A stretch of 64,000 nt of DNA from Pseudoduganella guangdongensis (GCF_009857475.1 NZ_WWCJ01000003.1:265833-329832), one strand, 5' to 3'; positions 35,311-45,353 are shown, counted from the first letter of the stretch. Notes: a model not told the origin generated them from the sequence alone. Program-made: numbers and translations.

Positions 35311-36246
35311 ATGTTCCGCAAGCTTGCCTTCCTGACCGTATTGTCATTTTCCCTGTCGGCCCACAGTATGGATATGAGTATCCCGCCGGCGCACGTCGCC
35401 GCGCCTGCGGATGCCATGCTGTCCAGCGAGGTGCCGCGTCGCGGCGCGCTGTACCGCGTGCATCACGAAGGCAAAATCTCTTACCTGTTCGGCACTATCC
35501 ATGTCGGCAAACAGGACTTCTTCCCGCTTGAACCCGAAGTGACCGAGGCGCTGGCCAAATCCAGTGCGCTGGTGCTGGAGCTTGACGTGCGCGCCAGCGA
35601 CGACTACTTCCAGGCGCTGGCGCGCCACGGCCAGTACCCGGCGGGCCAAACCATCCGCGACCACTTGTCGCCGGAGGCGCTGCGCAAACTGCAGGCGGCG
35701 CTGGCCAAGGTCAAGCTGCCGCTGAAAAGCGTCGAGCATTACCGCCCGTGGGTGGTGGCGAACATCCTGGTGGGCCAGGAAATCGAAAAGAGCGGCTTCA
35801 ATCGCGGCATGGGCGTGGAGGGCTTCCTGCTCTCCAACGCGCGCAAGAAACCCTTGCTGGAGCTGGAGAACGCCGATTACCAGCTAGGCCTGTTCGGCGC
35901 GCTGGACGACGCGCAGCAGGAAGCCTACCTGCTGGAAAATATCGATGACATCGACAGCGGCGGCGCGTTGCGCAAATCCGCCGGCCTGGTGGAAGCATGG
36001 GGCGCGGCGGACGCGGCGCGCATCGCGGCCCTGACGCACGAGCTGACCACGGGCGACAGCGTATCGGCCCGTTTTATGGACCGCACTTTGCTGGGCAAGC
36101 GCAATCCCGAAATGGCGGCCAGCATCGAAGCGATCATGCGCAAGGGCGACGCCTTCATCGGCATCGGCCTGTTGCATCTGGTGGGCGACAATGGCGTGCC
36201 GGCGCTACTGCGCCAGCACGGCTACCAGGTCGACAAGGTCTACTAG
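35311..36246 (+). CDS. TraB/GumN family protein
   Basis: 311 residues from ATG 35311. Signal peptide (TVLSFSLSAHS). Family motif KISYLFGTIHVGKQDFFPL at 50-70 and MRKGDAFIGIGLLHLVGDNGVPALLRQHGY at the C-terminus, with conserved GxH and Glu in KPLLELENADYQL. The family includes Tiki-like metal proteases, so it may be a periplasmic metallopeptidase. Its stop overlaps the next, convergent gene by four bases. Confidence 0.88.
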   Translation: MFRKLAFLTVLSFSLSAHSMDMSIPPAHVAAPADAMLSSEVPRRGALYRVHHEGKISYLFGTIHVGKQDFFPLEPEVTEALAKSSALVLELDVRASDDYFQALARHGQYPAGQTIRDHLSPEALRKLQAALAKVKLPLKSVEHYRPWVVANILVGQEIEKSGFNRGMGVEGFLLSNARKKPLLELENADYQLGLFGALDDAQQEAYLLENIDDIDSGGALRKSAGLVEAWGAADAARIAALTHELTTGDSVSARFMDRTLLGKRNPEMAASIEAIMRKGDAFIGIGLLHLVGDNGVPALLRQHGYQVDKVY

Positions 36247-36590
36247 TATTTCGGGCTGCTGTTCAGGGCCCCATTGGAGTAACGCACGCTATCGCCAACG
36301 CGGTAGCCGGGCATGGCGTCCACGGTCACGGTTTCCAATGTGCCGTCGGCCTTGCGCACGGTCACACGGTAGCCGCCCGCGGCGCCGGCGGCAGTGGCCC
36401 CCATAGCACCACCCGCGGACAAGGAGCCTGCGGAGTCAATCGACTGCACGATGCCATCCCAGCCGGCGGAAGCGGTGTTCTCGCTCGCGGCCAGGGTGCT
36501 GCCTTCATCCATGCTAGCGGTTTTTTTGCTGCTGTCCGTGGTGCAGCCAGCCATAGCCAGGCTGACCAGCAAAATTGCGGTTAGTTTCAT
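36243..36590 (-). CDS. Lipoprotein with glycine-zipper region
   Basis: 115 residues from ATG 36590 with AGGGAGGATGT upstream. Lipobox LAMAGC. The middle (SAGSLSAGGAMGATAAGAAGGY) is a glycine-zipper-like run and the C-terminus RVTVRKADGTLETVTVDAMPGYRVGDSVRYSNG, in parts, is a small SH3-like barrel, as in SlyB/17-kDa surface antigen proteins but shorter. Outer membrane, role unknown. Confidence 0.75.
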   Translation of the reverse strand: MKLTAILLVSLAMAGCTTDSSKKTASMDEGSTLAASENTASAGWDGIVQSIDSAGSLSAGGAMGATAAGAAGGYRVTVRKADGTLETVTVDAMPGYRVGDSVRYSNGALNSSPKY

Positions 36591-36665
36591 ACATCCTCCC
36601 TGAGAAGTCACGTAAGGTCTGCGCGCCGGGGAAGTGTACGCCGTTCGACCGATGGCTGACGCACG

Positions 36666-37064
36666 TCAAGCGGCGGGGCGTTTGCGCAAGCTCCACAAGG
36701 CCCACATCAGGGTGGCGGCAATGATGGCCGCAGCCATATCCACCAGCCAGTCGTCAACCGAGCCGTGGCGGTAAGGGAAGAAGGACTGCACGAACTCATC
36801 GATCGCACCGAGGATGGCCACGCCGAACACAGCTTTGAGCGCGCGCTGCGGCGCCTGGCCCTGGCAGCCGGTGAACAGCAGGAAGGCCAGCACCGAATAG
36901 CCAAAGCTGTGCAGCACCAGCCCGCTCGCATACTGCGCCGCTTCGGCGCGCGCGCCGGGAATCGAACCGATGATGCAATTGAGGGTGAACAGGAAGAGGG
37001 CGCCCCAGAAGCGCAGGCGCGCGTACGCGTCGCTGAGGAACAGCAGGGTCAGGAATTTTTGCAT
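36666..37064 (-). CDS. VanZ-like family membrane protein
   Basis: 132 residues from ATG 37064; the longer frame has poor composition. Four hydrophobic segments (FWGALFLFTLNCIIGSIPG; LVLHSFGYSVLAFLLFTG; FGVAILGAIDEFVQSFFP; MAAAIIAATLMWALW). The DEFVQSFFPYRHGSVDDW motif is the VanZ hallmark. Function unknown apart from teicoplanin-resistance relatives in Gram-positives. Confidence 0.82.
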   Translation of the reverse strand: MQKFLTLLFLSDAYARLRFWGALFLFTLNCIIGSIPGARAEAAQYASGLVLHSFGYSVLAFLLFTGCQGQAPQRALKAVFGVAILGAIDEFVQSFFPYRHGSVDDWLVDMAAAIIAATLMWALWSLRKRPAA

Positions 37065-37230
37065 GGGTGGGAAGATACCACAGGGCGCAAAAAAAACAGG
37101 CCCCAAAAGCCGATGCGCCAGCACATGGCCGGCGCACCTTCTGCCACCACGCATATCCGTTGCGTGTGTGTCAGATGTAGCCATTATAGGGCGCCTGTAT
37201 GACGGCGCCATGACATAGAACAAGTTTTGC

Positions 37231-39114
37231 TCAGACCTTGAAGAAGGCCGCCGCATCAAGCAGGACTTCGGCCTGGCTGGCCAGTTCTTCCGCCGTCGCG
37301 GCCAGCTGTTCCGCCGCCGCCGCATTGCGCTGCGTGGTTTCGCTGAGCTGGTTGATGGCCTCGCTGATCTGGCTGGCGCCGCTACTTTGCTCGCGCGACG
37401 CCGCCGTGATTTCCTGCACCAGCTCGGATGTGCGGCCGATGCCGGGCACGATCTCCTTCAACAGCTTGCCGGCCTGGTCGGCCACCGCCACGCTGTCCTG
37501 CGCCACCCCGCTGATTTCCTGCGCCGCCGCCTGGCTGCGTTCGGCCAGCTTGCGCACTTCCGCCGCAACGACGGCGAAGCCGCGCCCATGTTCGCCCGCG
37601 CGCGCAGCTTCGATGGCGGCATTCAAGGCCAGCAGGTTGGTCTGGTAAGCGATATCGTCGATGATGGCGATCTCGCGCGTGATCTGCTGCATGGCGCCCA
37701 CCGTGCGCGCCACCGCCTCGCCGCCCTGCACCGCATAGCCCGCCACGCGCGTCGCCATCTCGTCGGTGATGCGCGAGTTCTCATGGTTCTGGAAGATGGA
37801 TGCGCTCATCTCCTCGATCGACGCGCTGGTCTGCTCCACGCTGGCCGCCTGTTCGGTGGAGCTGGTGCTGAGGGCCTGCGCGGTGGCGCTGGCCTGGGCC
37901 GCGGCGTTGGCCAGCGCATCGGCCGCCTGACGCACGCTGGTGACGGTGGCATGCAGGCGCTGCGCCATGTCCTGCACCATATACGCCAGGCTGCCGCGAT
38001 CCTGTGCGCGCAGCTGCACGCGCTGCGTCAGCTCACCCTGCGCCACCTGCTGCAGCACCTGGCACACATGCGCCGGCTCGCCGCCGATCTGGCGGATCAG
38101 ATGGTGGCTGATCGCGTAGCCGACCAGGATCGCCAGCAGCGCCACGGCGAGCACCGCGCCCGCCAGCTGCTGGCGTGTCGCGCGCTGCTGCTGCAGGCGC
38201 TGCGCGATATGGTCGCCTAGTTGCGCGTGCGCCGCATCGGCGGCGCTGAATTGCTGGTCGATGGCGCGCGTGGTGGCGGCGATATAGTCCGGCGCCGCAT
38301 ACTCCAGCTTCTCGGCCAGCACGATGCGGCTGCGCGCCAGTTCCGTCACTTCCGCCGCCGCCGCAACGGCAGCGGACACCGGCGCATCGAGCCGCTGCTT
38401 CAGGACCGGACTGGCCGCATACGCCTTGCCCAGCGTGCGCTGCATGCCCTCGCTGGCCTGGCGCGCCTTGCTGAGCAAGCTATACATGATGGCGCGCTGC
38501 TCGATATCGATCTTGCGCGTCGCCAGCAAGCCCGCCCCGCGCGCGCGCATCTGGCCCAGGTTTTCCGCCACGCGCGGCAGATCGAAATAAACGGCGCGCA
38601 TCAGGTAATAGGAGTCGGGATCGGGGTCGAGCGACAGGCCCGACTGGTCGGCCAATTGCTCGATGAAGAGCAGGGTGTACTCGCACAGCGCAGTATGGCG
38701 CTCATAGCTTTCCACGGTATCCAGGCTGCGTGTGCTGACCTCGCGCGCCAGGCGCGCCCACTCATCGCCGATGCGCGACAGCATGCGCCGGTCCTGGCCG
38801 CCGCCCTCGGCCAGCAGGCTGGACATGCCCAACAAGAGCCGGTTGACCTCCGCCTCCTTGGCGCTGCGCTCCTGCGCCAGCTGCCCGCCGCCGACAAAGG
38901 CCGCCGACAAGCCGCGGTGCTGCTGCATCATCTGCAGCAAGGCCAGCGCCTGCGCCCCGGGTTTCAGCCCGCCTTGTTCGGTAGAAGAGAATGCGATGTT
39001 GCGGCTGTTCTCAGCCAGGAAGAGATAAAAAGGCGGCGCGACCAGCAGCACGCCCATCAGGCCCAGTAGCGCAAAGCGCTGCCACAGTTTTAGTTGGTTC
39101 AACAGTCGGTCCAC
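37231..39114 (-). CDS. Methyl-accepting chemotaxis protein
   Basis: 627 residues. GTG 39114 is chosen because GAGGGG lies six bases upstream; the frame also contains TTG 39135. A first helix ([20 protein letters not shown]) precedes a helical periplasmic ligand domain of about 290 residues starting QHRGLSAAF, resembling nitrate/nitrite-type sensing domains. A second helix ([19 protein letters not shown]), HAMP and the signalling hairpin tip [37 protein letters not shown], in parts, follow. No pentapeptide tether for CheR is visible. Confidence 0.92.
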   Translation of the reverse strand: MDRLLNQLKLWQRFALLGLMGVLLVAPPFYLFLAENSRNIAFSSTEQGGLKPGAQALALLQMMQQHRGLSAAFVGGGQLAQERSAKEAEVNRLLLGMSSLLAEGGGQDRRMLSRIGDEWARLAREVSTRSLDTVESYERHTALCEYTLLFIEQLADQSGLSLDPDPDSYYLMRAVYFDLPRVAENLGQMRARGAGLLATRKIDIEQRAIMYSLLSKARQASEGMQRTLGKAYAASPVLKQRLDAPVSAAVAAAAEVTELARSRIVLAEKLEYAAPDYIAATTRAIDQQFSAADAAHAQLGDHIAQRLQQQRATRQQLAGAVLAVALLAILVGYAISHHLIRQIGGEPAHVCQVLQQVAQGELTQRVQLRAQDRGSLAYMVQDMAQRLHATVTSVRQAADALANAAAQASATAQALSTSSTEQAASVEQTSASIEEMSASIFQNHENSRITDEMATRVAGYAVQGGEAVARTVGAMQQITREIAIIDDIAYQTNLLALNAAIEAARAGEHGRGFAVVAAEVRKLAERSQAAAQEISGVAQDSVAVADQAGKLLKEIVPGIGRTSELVQEITAASREQSSGASQISEAINQLSETTQRNAAAAEQLAATAEELASQAEVLLDAAAFFKV

Positions 39115-39141
39115 CGTCACCCCCTCGCTAGCCAATTGTAA

Positions 39142-39174
39142 TGTCCACTTCGGGGTCAGGAACGGATGTGGACA
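39142..39174. repeat. Half copy of the GGGGTCAGG palindrome family
   Basis: TGTCCAC (39142-39148) and GTGGACA (39168-39174) enclose CGGGGTCAGG. This equals one arm of the element at 63109-63186 (TGTCCAC, GGGGTCAGGA, GTGGACA). It sits just upstream of the chemotaxis receptor start, so it may have landed in its 5' region. Confidence 0.7.
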
Positions 39175-39183
39175 AAAATTGAC

Positions 39184-39213
39184 AAAAAAAAAGCCCGCTG
39201 GTTAAAGCGGGCT
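39184..39213 (-). terminator. Rho-independent terminator after the SDR gene
   Basis: On the - strand GCCCGC-TTTAACCA-GCGGGC is followed by nine T. It is the first such signal after the SDR stop at 39334, and would end the SDR or the whole LemA-TPM-SDR transcript. The 219-bp gap 39115-39333 holds this, the half repeat and AT-rich sequence, with no gene seen. Confidence 0.85.
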
Positions 39214-39333
39214 TAAACTATTTTCTTGGAGGAGAATAGTGGAGACATGCGCTATTATGGTGCAGCGCCACATATCAGTCCAATTTTCATTTTCGATAAT
39301 CGTTATTCAAATTTGATATAACTATTCGATTAA

Positions 39334-40098
39334 CTATTCTTTAACTGGTACAACGTAGTTCAGCGCCATGCGGCCGCCATCCACAAACAGGGTCTGGCCG
39401 GTCATGTAACTGGCGTCGTCGCTGGCGAGGAAGGCGCAGATCGACGCCACTTCTTCCGGCTCGCCGCAGCGCCCCAAAGGAGTGCGCGACAAAATGGTGC
39501 GTTTCGCTTCCGGGCTGGCCAGGACCGCCTGTTTCGCCAGTTCGGTCAGGATGGTGCCGGGGCCGATGCCGTTGACGCGGATGCCGTAGGGCGCCAGGTT
39601 GAGCGACATGACCTTGGTCAGCTGGTTGACGCCACCCTTCGACACCACATACGGCACCTGGTCCGGGATCGCCAGCTCCGAATTCACACTTGACATATTG
39701 ATAATGCAGCCGCTTTGCTGCTTGACCATTTCGCGCGCGACCGCCTGGCCGCACAGGAACATGGATTTGAGGTTGATGCCCAGCACGCGGTCGAAATCTG
39801 CCTCCGCCAGGTCGAGAAAGCTGCATTTGTGGGTGACGCCGGCATTGTTGACCAGGATGTCCACACGGCCGAAGGCGGCGAGGGTGGCGGCCACCATGGC
39901 GTCCACGTCGGCCTTCTGGCTGACGTCGGCGGCGAAGAAGCGCGCCTGGTCGCCCAGCGCCTCGGCGGCTTGGGCGCCTTCCGGCTTGATGTCCACCAGC
40001 ATGACCTTGGCGCCTTCGGTGATCAGGCGCTGGGCGCAGGCCAGGCCGATCCCCTGGGTGGCGCCGGTGACGATGGCTACTTTATTCGTGAGTTTCAT
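39334..40098 (-). CDS. Short-chain dehydrogenase/reductase
   Basis: 254 residues from ATG 40098; the open frame continues upstream in a low-quality shadow. NAD(P) site TGATQGIG, NNAG, catalytic Ser in NMSSVNSE, Tyr/Lys in YVVSKGG and the FabG-like end TGQTLFVDGG. Substrate not deducible. It starts 32 bases after the TPM gene on the same strand and may be its operon partner. Confidence 0.9.
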   Translation of the reverse strand: MKLTNKVAIVTGATQGIGLACAQRLITEGAKVMLVDIKPEGAQAAEALGDQARFFAADVSQKADVDAMVAATLAAFGRVDILVNNAGVTHKCSFLDLAEADFDRVLGINLKSMFLCGQAVAREMVKQQSGCIINMSSVNSELAIPDQVPYVVSKGGVNQLTKVMSLNLAPYGIRVNGIGPGTILTELAKQAVLASPEAKRTILSRTPLGRCGEPEEVASICAFLASDDASYMTGQTLFVDGGRMALNYVVPVKE

Positions 40099-40130
40099 TG
40101 TTGCTTCCACTTTTGGTGAGGAAGCTAATT

Positions 40131-40658
40131 TTAGAGGATGACGGCGTCGTTGGGCAGCTGGTTTTGGCGCTCCCCGCTGGCGGGGTAGTGGCGCGCCAAC
40201 AGTGTGTTCAGCTGTTCCAGCGCGGACAGCGTGCTGGCGTGGTAGTCGCCCTGGGCGTAGCCGCTGGTCATGGTGCGGCAGATGGTTTGCCATTCGGAGT
40301 CGGCCACCAGCTTGCCGACGTGGCGGTCGGCCACGATGTCGACTTCGCGCGCGGCGAGGTTGATGTAAATGAGGACGCCGCAGTTTTCTTCCGTGTCCCA
40401 CACGCCGTATTGCGCGAACAAGGCGCGGGCGCGCTGACGGTTCGTGGTGTTGTTGAAGGCTTCTTTCAGGTCCAGACCCGGTTCCACGATCAGGCGGATT
40501 TCCGCGCGGTGGCGCTGTTCCCCCAGGGCGATGGCTTGTTCGATCGCCGCCAGCGTTGCGGGCGGGAAGGCGCGTTTGCCGGCGGCCGTGCCGCTGGTGG
40601 CGTGGCGCCAGGCGCGCTTGCAGCGGCCAAGGAAGCTTGTCGGCATTGTCGTCATCAC
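40131..40658 (-). CDS. TPM-domain protein (cytoplasmic type)
   Basis: 175 residues. One TPM/TLP18.3 domain (RAFPPATLAAIEQAIALGE; EIRLIVEPGLDLKEAF; CGVLIYINLAAREVDIVADR) without a signal peptide. Its ATG overlaps the stop of the larger TPM gene by four bases, the usual LemA-TPM-TPM layout. Possibly works with the membrane TPM protein in envelope or photosystem-like repair; function unproven. Confidence 0.85.
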   Translation of the reverse strand: MMTTMPTSFLGRCKRAWRHATSGTAAGKRAFPPATLAAIEQAIALGEQRHRAEIRLIVEPGLDLKEAFNNTTNRQRARALFAQYGVWDTEENCGVLIYINLAAREVDIVADRHVGKLVADSEWQTICRTMTSGYAQGDYHASTLSALEQLNTLLARHYPASGERQNQLPNDAVIL

Positions 40659-41734
40659 CAGTCTCCCGAGGCGCCGCCGCCGTCAAATGTGCCGCCACCG
40701 CCGCCGAAGCCGCCGCCGCCGAAGTCGCCGCCGCCCCAACTGCCGCCGCTGCCGCCACGGCTGGCCGCACTCAGGGCGTTGCCCAGGGCGGCGCCGAGCA
40801 GCACGCCGGTGGCATCCGATCCCCAGCCCCCGCGGCGCAAGCCGCGCCGGCGCCCGCCGCGCAGCATCGGCAGCAGGACGAAAACGCCAAACAGCAGTAG
40901 CGGCAAGGCCCAGCCCAGCGACCAGCCGCTAGCGCCATCCGCGCCGTCGCGCGCTGCGCCTGCATCGCGCGCGCCGCCCGCAGCGCCCGGGATGGCGCCC
41001 GCGCCGGCCGCGTCCGCCATCCCGGCCACGCCGCCTTGGACGCCGGGCGTGCCGCCGGCGGGCGCGGGAAGGCGCTCCTTATCCAATAAAGTCGCAATCG
41101 CGCTCACGCCAGCCGCCAGCCCGCCGTAAAAGTCGTTCTGCCGGAAATGCGGCGCAATCACATCCTGCAGAACGCGTTTGGACTGCGCGTCCGTCAGCGT
41201 CCCCTGCACCCCGCGTCCCGCTTCGATCCGCAGGCGGCGCAACGACGACGGATTATCCTTCGCCACCACCAGCAGCACGCCGTCATCGACCCCGCGCCGC
41301 CCCAGCTTCCACGCATCGGCCACGCGGATGCTGTATTGCTCGATCGCTTCCGGTGCGGTGGAGGGCAACAGCAACACCGCAATCTGGCTGCCCGACTTGC
41401 GCTCGTAGTCGGCCAGTACGGCCTCCAGCGAGGAGCGCTGCTGCGCCGTCAGCATCCCCGCCTGGTCGGTCACGCGCGCCGCCTTGGCCGGAACCGCGAC
41501 GAAGCCCGCATCGGCCGCATACGCCGAGGCGCCTGCCACCCCCAGCACCAGCAGCACGACCAGGGCCAGCCCCAGCGCAATCCGCAGCCACGGCGAGCCA
41601 AGCGGCCAGCGCCGCGCGTGTTCGGCTAGTCCCCCGGAGCGGCGCGCCATGTCGCGATCGAGCAAGGGATCGATCGACCGGTCCTCATCGCGGCTGGAAC
41701 CTTTGCCGCCACCGCGCGTTTGACGGGTAGCCAT
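40655..41734 (-). CDS. TPM-domain membrane protein (YgcG type)
   Basis: 359 residues. Cytosolic start, a helix at about 52-72, the TPM domain (RVTDQAGMLTAQQRSSLEAV; GVDDGVLLVVAKDNPS), a long Ala/Gly linker, a second helix (WALPLLLFGVFVLLPML) and a Gly-rich tail (GGGDFGGGGFGGGGG), typical of YgcG. Nine bases after lemA and overlapping the small TPM gene. Confidence 0.88.
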   Translation of the reverse strand: MATRQTRGGGKGSSRDEDRSIDPLLDRDMARRSGGLAEHARRWPLGSPWLRIALGLALVVLLVLGVAGASAYAADAGFVAVPAKAARVTDQAGMLTAQQRSSLEAVLADYERKSGSQIAVLLLPSTAPEAIEQYSIRVADAWKLGRRGVDDGVLLVVAKDNPSSLRRLRIEAGRGVQGTLTDAQSKRVLQDVIAPHFRQNDFYGGLAAGVSAIATLLDKERLPAPAGGTPGVQGGVAGMADAAGAGAIPGAAGGARDAGAARDGADGASGWSLGWALPLLLFGVFVLLPMLRGGRRRGLRRGGWGSDATGVLLGAALGNALSAASRGGSGGSWGGGDFGGGGFGGGGGTFDGGGASGDW

Positions 41735-41743
41735 CGTGGCACC

Positions 41744-42334
41744 TTACTTCTTGTTGAAGTCCACTGTGGGAGCGGTTGAAATGGATTTTTCGTTTTCGAC
41801 GGTGAAGCTGGGCTTCAACTCGTAGCCGAACATCATGGCCGTGAGATTGGTGGGGAAGCGCCGCGCCAGCACGTTAAAGTCCTGCACCGAGGCGATATAG
41901 CGCTGGCGCGCCACGGTGATGCGGTTCTCCGTGCCCTCCAATTGCGACTGCAGGTCGCGGAAGCTGGCGTCCGCCTTCAGGTCGGGATACTTTTCCGCCA
42001 CCACCATCAGCCGCGACAGGGCGGAAGACAACTCGCCCTGCACCTGTTGGAATTTCTGCAAGGCGCCCGGATTGTTGAGCACCTCCGGCGTCACCTGCAT
42101 GCTGGTGGCCGAGGCGCGCGCCTTGGTCACCGCCTCCAGCGTTTCCCGCTCATGGGCGGCATAACCTTTGACGGTATTCACCAGGTTGGGGATCAGGTCC
42201 GCGCGGCGCTGGTACTGGTTGACCACTTCGCCCCACTGTGCCTTGACCGCTTCGTCCTTGGCCTGGAAGTCGTTGTAACCGCAGCCGGACAGGAACACCG
42301 CCGCCAGCAGCCCTACAGCAAGAAATTTTCGCAT
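41744..42334 (-). CDS. LemA-family lipoprotein
   Basis: 196 residues from ATG 42334. Lipobox AVFLSGCG, then a helical LemA domain: [36 protein letters not shown], in parts, and [25 protein letters not shown]. Known partner of YgcG-type TPM proteins. First gene of the operon; divergent from pyrF. Confidence 0.9.
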   Translation of the reverse strand: MRKFLAVGLLAAVFLSGCGYNDFQAKDEAVKAQWGEVVNQYQRRADLIPNLVNTVKGYAAHERETLEAVTKARASATSMQVTPEVLNNPGALQKFQQVQGELSSALSRLMVVAEKYPDLKADASFRDLQSQLEGTENRITVARQRYIASVQDFNVLARRFPTNLTAMMFGYELKPSFTVENEKSISTAPTVDFNKK

Positions 42335-42396
42335 TCTTCGCTCCCTGGAACGTATTATCGAAATATACACGCAAATGGCGCGCTGGGCGCTCCCGT

Positions 42397-42402
42397 TATA
42401 AT
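42397..42402 (+). promoter_or_regulatory. Consensus -10 element for pyrF
   Basis: A perfect TATAAT, 36 bases before the pyrF GTG start, in the divergent region with lemA. No strong -35 was seen at the usual spacing. Leader would be about 30 bases. Confidence 0.55.
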
Positions 42403-42438
42403 AGTGGGTTTGCAACGCAAAAAAGAAAGAGGCCCGCT

Positions 42439-43260
42439 GTGACATTCATCGAAAAATTAAGCGCTGCCTGGGCAGCCAATGACTCTCTGCTGTGCGTTGG
42501 CCTGGACCCGGACATGGCGCGCCTGCCCGCGCAGTTCCAGAACAACCCGCAGGGCATCTACCAGTTCTGCACCGAGATCATCGACGCCACCGCCGACCTG
42601 GCCTGCTCGTTCAAGCCGCAGATCGCGTATTTCGCCGCGCTGGGCGCGGAAGACCAGCTGGAGAAGATCTGCGCCTACGCCAAGGCGAACTACCCGCACA
42701 TCCCGATGATCCTGGACGCCAAGCGCGGCGACATCGGCGCTACCGCCAAGCAATACGCGCGGGAAGCCTTCGACCGCTACCAGGCGGACGCGGTGACCGT
42801 GAATCCGTATATGGGCTCTGATTCGGTTGAGCCGTATATGGAGTGGAGCGATCGCGGTGTGATCATCCTGTGCCGTACATCGAACGCGGGCGGTTCGGAC
42901 CTGCAGTTCCTGAAGGTGGACGGCAAGCCGCTGTACCAGCATGTGGCGAAGCTGGTGGCGGAGAAGTGGAACGCCAACGGCCAGTGCGCGCTGGTGGTGG
43001 GCGCTACCTTCCCGGAAGAACTGGCGCAGGTGCGAGCGATTGTGGGCGATATGCCGCTGCTGGTGCCGGGGATCGGCGCGCAGGGCGGGGATATTGAGGC
43101 GACTGTCAAGGCTGGCCGTACCTATAACGGCACCGGCATGATGATCAATTCTTCGCGTGCGATCCTGTACGCGGCGCCGCAGGGCGGTGAGGATTTCGCG
43201 GCAGCGGCGCGCCGCGTGGCGCTGGAGACGCGCGACGCGATTAACGCGCATCGCGCTTAA
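42439..43260 (+). CDS. pyrF: Orotidine 5'-phosphate decarboxylase (type 2)
   Basis: 273 residues with a GTG start at 42439. Type-2 enzyme: [17 protein letters not shown] start, [18 protein letters not shown], and the catalytic [15 protein letters not shown] with Lys and two Asp. Converts OMP to UMP, the last step of UMP synthesis. Size matches the long proteobacterial form. Confidence 0.93.
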   Translation: MTFIEKLSAAWAANDSLLCVGLDPDMARLPAQFQNNPQGIYQFCTEIIDATADLACSFKPQIAYFAALGAEDQLEKICAYAKANYPHIPMILDAKRGDIGATAKQYAREAFDRYQADAVTVNPYMGSDSVEPYMEWSDRGVIILCRTSNAGGSDLQFLKVDGKPLYQHVAKLVAEKWNANGQCALVVGATFPEELAQVRAIVGDMPLLVPGIGAQGGDIEATVKAGRTYNGTGMMINSSRAILYAAPQGGEDFAAAARRVALETRDAINAHRA

Positions 43261-43276
43261 CACCGATAAAGCCGGC

Positions 43277-43321
43277 AAACCGGTGCCTGACCCTCAGGGT
43301 CAGACACCGCTGTACCGGTTT
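43277..43321. repeat. Nested inverted repeat between pyrF and sbcB
   Basis: An inner dyad GGTGCCTGACCCT (43282-43294) / AGGGTCAGACACC (43296-43308) with one mismatch carries the CTGACCC core of the palindrome family; an outer pair AAACCGG (43277-43283) / CCGGTTT (43315-43321) frames it. Between two convergent genes, so a terminator role is likely. Confidence 0.65.
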
Positions 43322-44766
43322 TAGTAGCGCTCGGGCGCAATCATCTCCACATAGTCGTAAAGGGCGGCCAGCACCTGCTGCCCATCCTCAGCGGTCTCCG
43401 CGCCAAGGCGGTCCAGCTCCGAGAACAGTTCATCGACCGTACGCGCCCCGCCAGCGCCCTCGAACAAACGCGCCGCGCGGTGCTGCTCCCAATGCTCATG
43501 CTCTTCCTCGGACAAGGTCTGCGGGAAGTTGCGCGCGCGGTAGCGGAACAGCAGCTCAGCCAAGCGCTCATCCTGAAATTGCGGCGCCGCCGTCGCCAGC
43601 TTGGCGGGCGGCTCCCGCCGCAGCGACTCCAGCAAACGCCTATCGCCATTGCCGACAAAGCCGCCGTACAGATCCTCATCCACATCCGCCGCCTCGCTGG
43701 CGGGACGCCAGAACACCTGCTCCCAGATCGCCGCCATATCCGGCCCCGCCGCCGCGCGCGCCGCATGCGCGCGCGCCGTCTCCAGGTCCAGGCCCCAGCG
43801 CTCAGCCAGTTCCGGCCGCAGCGTCCTCAGGTTCGACACCAGCATCGGCGACTTGTTGATGTGGATGCTCTTGATCGGCAAGCGCGTCATCCCCTCCGGC
43901 ATGGCGTCATTGCGGGTGAACAGGCGGATGCGGATGGTTTCCGCATCGAGCGCGAACAGCTCCTGCGGATCGTACGAGCAATCCCACACCAGCAGCTCGT
44001 TCTTGTTGGTCGGATGCGCCGCCAGCGGCCACACCAGGGCCAGGCAGCCGCGCTCGGCCGGGAACATGCCCGACACGTGCAGGAAGGGCTGGCGCAGGTT
44101 GGGCGCCAGGTGCAGGCCGATTTCCTCCGCCACGCGGTCCTTCTTGTGCAGCGCCAGGCAGAAGTCGAACAGTTTCGGATGCTTGCTGCGGATCAATCGC
44201 GCCAGCGCGATGGTGGCACGCACGTCCGACAAGGCATCGTGCGCCGCCTCGTGCACCAGGCCGTTAGCTTTGGTCAAGTGCTCAAGTTTAAAGCTTGGCT
44301 TGCCGTTATCATTGATAGGCCACTCGATGCCTTCCGGACGCAGCGCATAAGTCATGCGCACCACGTCCAGCAAGTCCCAGCGCCCGCACTGGTTCTGCCA
44401 TTCGCGCGCATAAGGGTCGATCAGGTTGCGCCAGAACAAGAAACGCGTGACTTCGTCGTCGAAACGGATTGTGTTGTAGCCTACGCCGATGGTGCCGGGC
44501 TCGGAAAAGGCCTTCTCGACCGTTGCCGCGAACTTGTGTTCCGGCACGCCCTGCTGCAAAGCTTGCTGCGGGGTAATGCCGGTGATCAGGCAAGCGGTCG
44601 GGTCGGGCAGGTAGTCGTTGGCCGGCTGGCAGAACAGCATGATCGGCTCGCCGATTTCGTTCAACTCAGCGTCGGTACGGATGGCGGCAAACTGGGCGGG
44701 GCGGTCACGGCGTGGCACGGCGCCGAAGGTTTCGTAGTCATGCCACAGGAAGGTATGGTTACTCAT
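43321..44766 (-). CDS. sbcB: Exodeoxyribonuclease I
   Basis: 481 residues from ATG 44766 (the frame extends to 44823 without need). DEDD exonuclease: FLWHDYETFGAVPRRDRPAQF, TIGVGYNTIRFDDEVTR, HEAAHDALSDVRATIALA; the C-terminal SH3-like and helical ssDNA-binding regions follow. Degrades 3' ssDNA ends in recombination and mismatch repair. Length near E. coli SbcB (475). Confidence 0.93.
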   Translation of the reverse strand: MSNHTFLWHDYETFGAVPRRDRPAQFAAIRTDAELNEIGEPIMLFCQPANDYLPDPTACLITGITPQQALQQGVPEHKFAATVEKAFSEPGTIGVGYNTIRFDDEVTRFLFWRNLIDPYAREWQNQCGRWDLLDVVRMTYALRPEGIEWPINDNGKPSFKLEHLTKANGLVHEAAHDALSDVRATIALARLIRSKHPKLFDFCLALHKKDRVAEEIGLHLAPNLRQPFLHVSGMFPAERGCLALVWPLAAHPTNKNELLVWDCSYDPQELFALDAETIRIRLFTRNDAMPEGMTRLPIKSIHINKSPMLVSNLRTLRPELAERWGLDLETARAHAARAAAGPDMAAIWEQVFWRPASEAADVDEDLYGGFVGNGDRRLLESLRREPPAKLATAAPQFQDERLAELLFRYRARNFPQTLSEEEHEHWEQHRAARLFEGAGGARTVDELFSELDRLGAETAEDGQQVLAALYDYVEMIAPERY

Positions 44767-44816
44767 GGTGCAATTGTTGGTTCTCGTTATCGAATGCTGA
44801 GGCAAGGAGGACTGTT

Positions 44817-45353
44817 GTGTCAAATTCCATTTCCGTTAGTACCCGCGCCACGCCCGCCACGGCGAGCAGTGATACGGCCATTTCCGCGTCCACGCGTGCC
44901 AAGCTGCAGCTGAATGTGTCGATTCTGCAAGAATCGGCCTCCATTTCGCTGAATTCGGAGAACGACCCGCTGGCGCTGGTATATAAATCCGCGATTACCT
45001 CGATCAATGAGCAATTGCAGGCCGATTTCGGGCCGGATGCGATCCAGAATGCCACGAGCCAGGACAACTCGCCCGAAGGCACGGCGGGACGCATCGTATC
45101 ACTCTCGACCGCCTTTTTCAGCGCTTTCCAGAAACAGAACTCGGACCTGGAGGGCGACCAGGCCCTGAACAAGTTCATGGACACGATCAAGGGCGGCATC
45201 GAAAAGGGCTTCAAGGAAGCGCGCGACATCCTGCAGGGCTTGCAAGTGCTGAACGGCGATATTGCCTCCAACATCGACAAGACCTACGCACTGGTGATGA
45301 AGGGGCTGGATGACTTTGTCGCCAACCAGGGCGGTCCGAAAGACGATGCTTAA
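44817..45353 (+). CDS. DUF5610-like helical protein
   Basis: 178 residues from GTG 44817, set by a perfect AAGGAGG six bases upstream; the frame goes further up inside sbcB without support. A Ser/Thr-rich start, then LALVYKSAITSINEQL, EGTAGRIVSLSTAFFSAF and GGIEKGFKEARDILQGL in a DUF5610-like all-helical domain. No signal peptide. Divergent from sbcB. The TAA stop is the first three bases of the palindrome at 45351. Confidence 0.7.
   Translation: MSNSISVSTRATPATASSDTAISASTRAKLQLNVSILQESASISLNSENDPLALVYKSAITSINEQLQADFGPDAIQNATSQDNSPEGTAGRIVSLSTAFFSAFQKQNSDLEGDQALNKFMDTIKGGIEKGFKEARDILQGLQVLNGDIASNIDKTYALVMKGLDDFVANQGGPKDDA

Noticed and set aside
39295..39307. GATAAT-C-GTTATT, a Fur-box-like sequence
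   Set aside because: Only about ten of fourteen core positions match, and neither neighbouring gene is iron-related; AT-rich chance match is likely.
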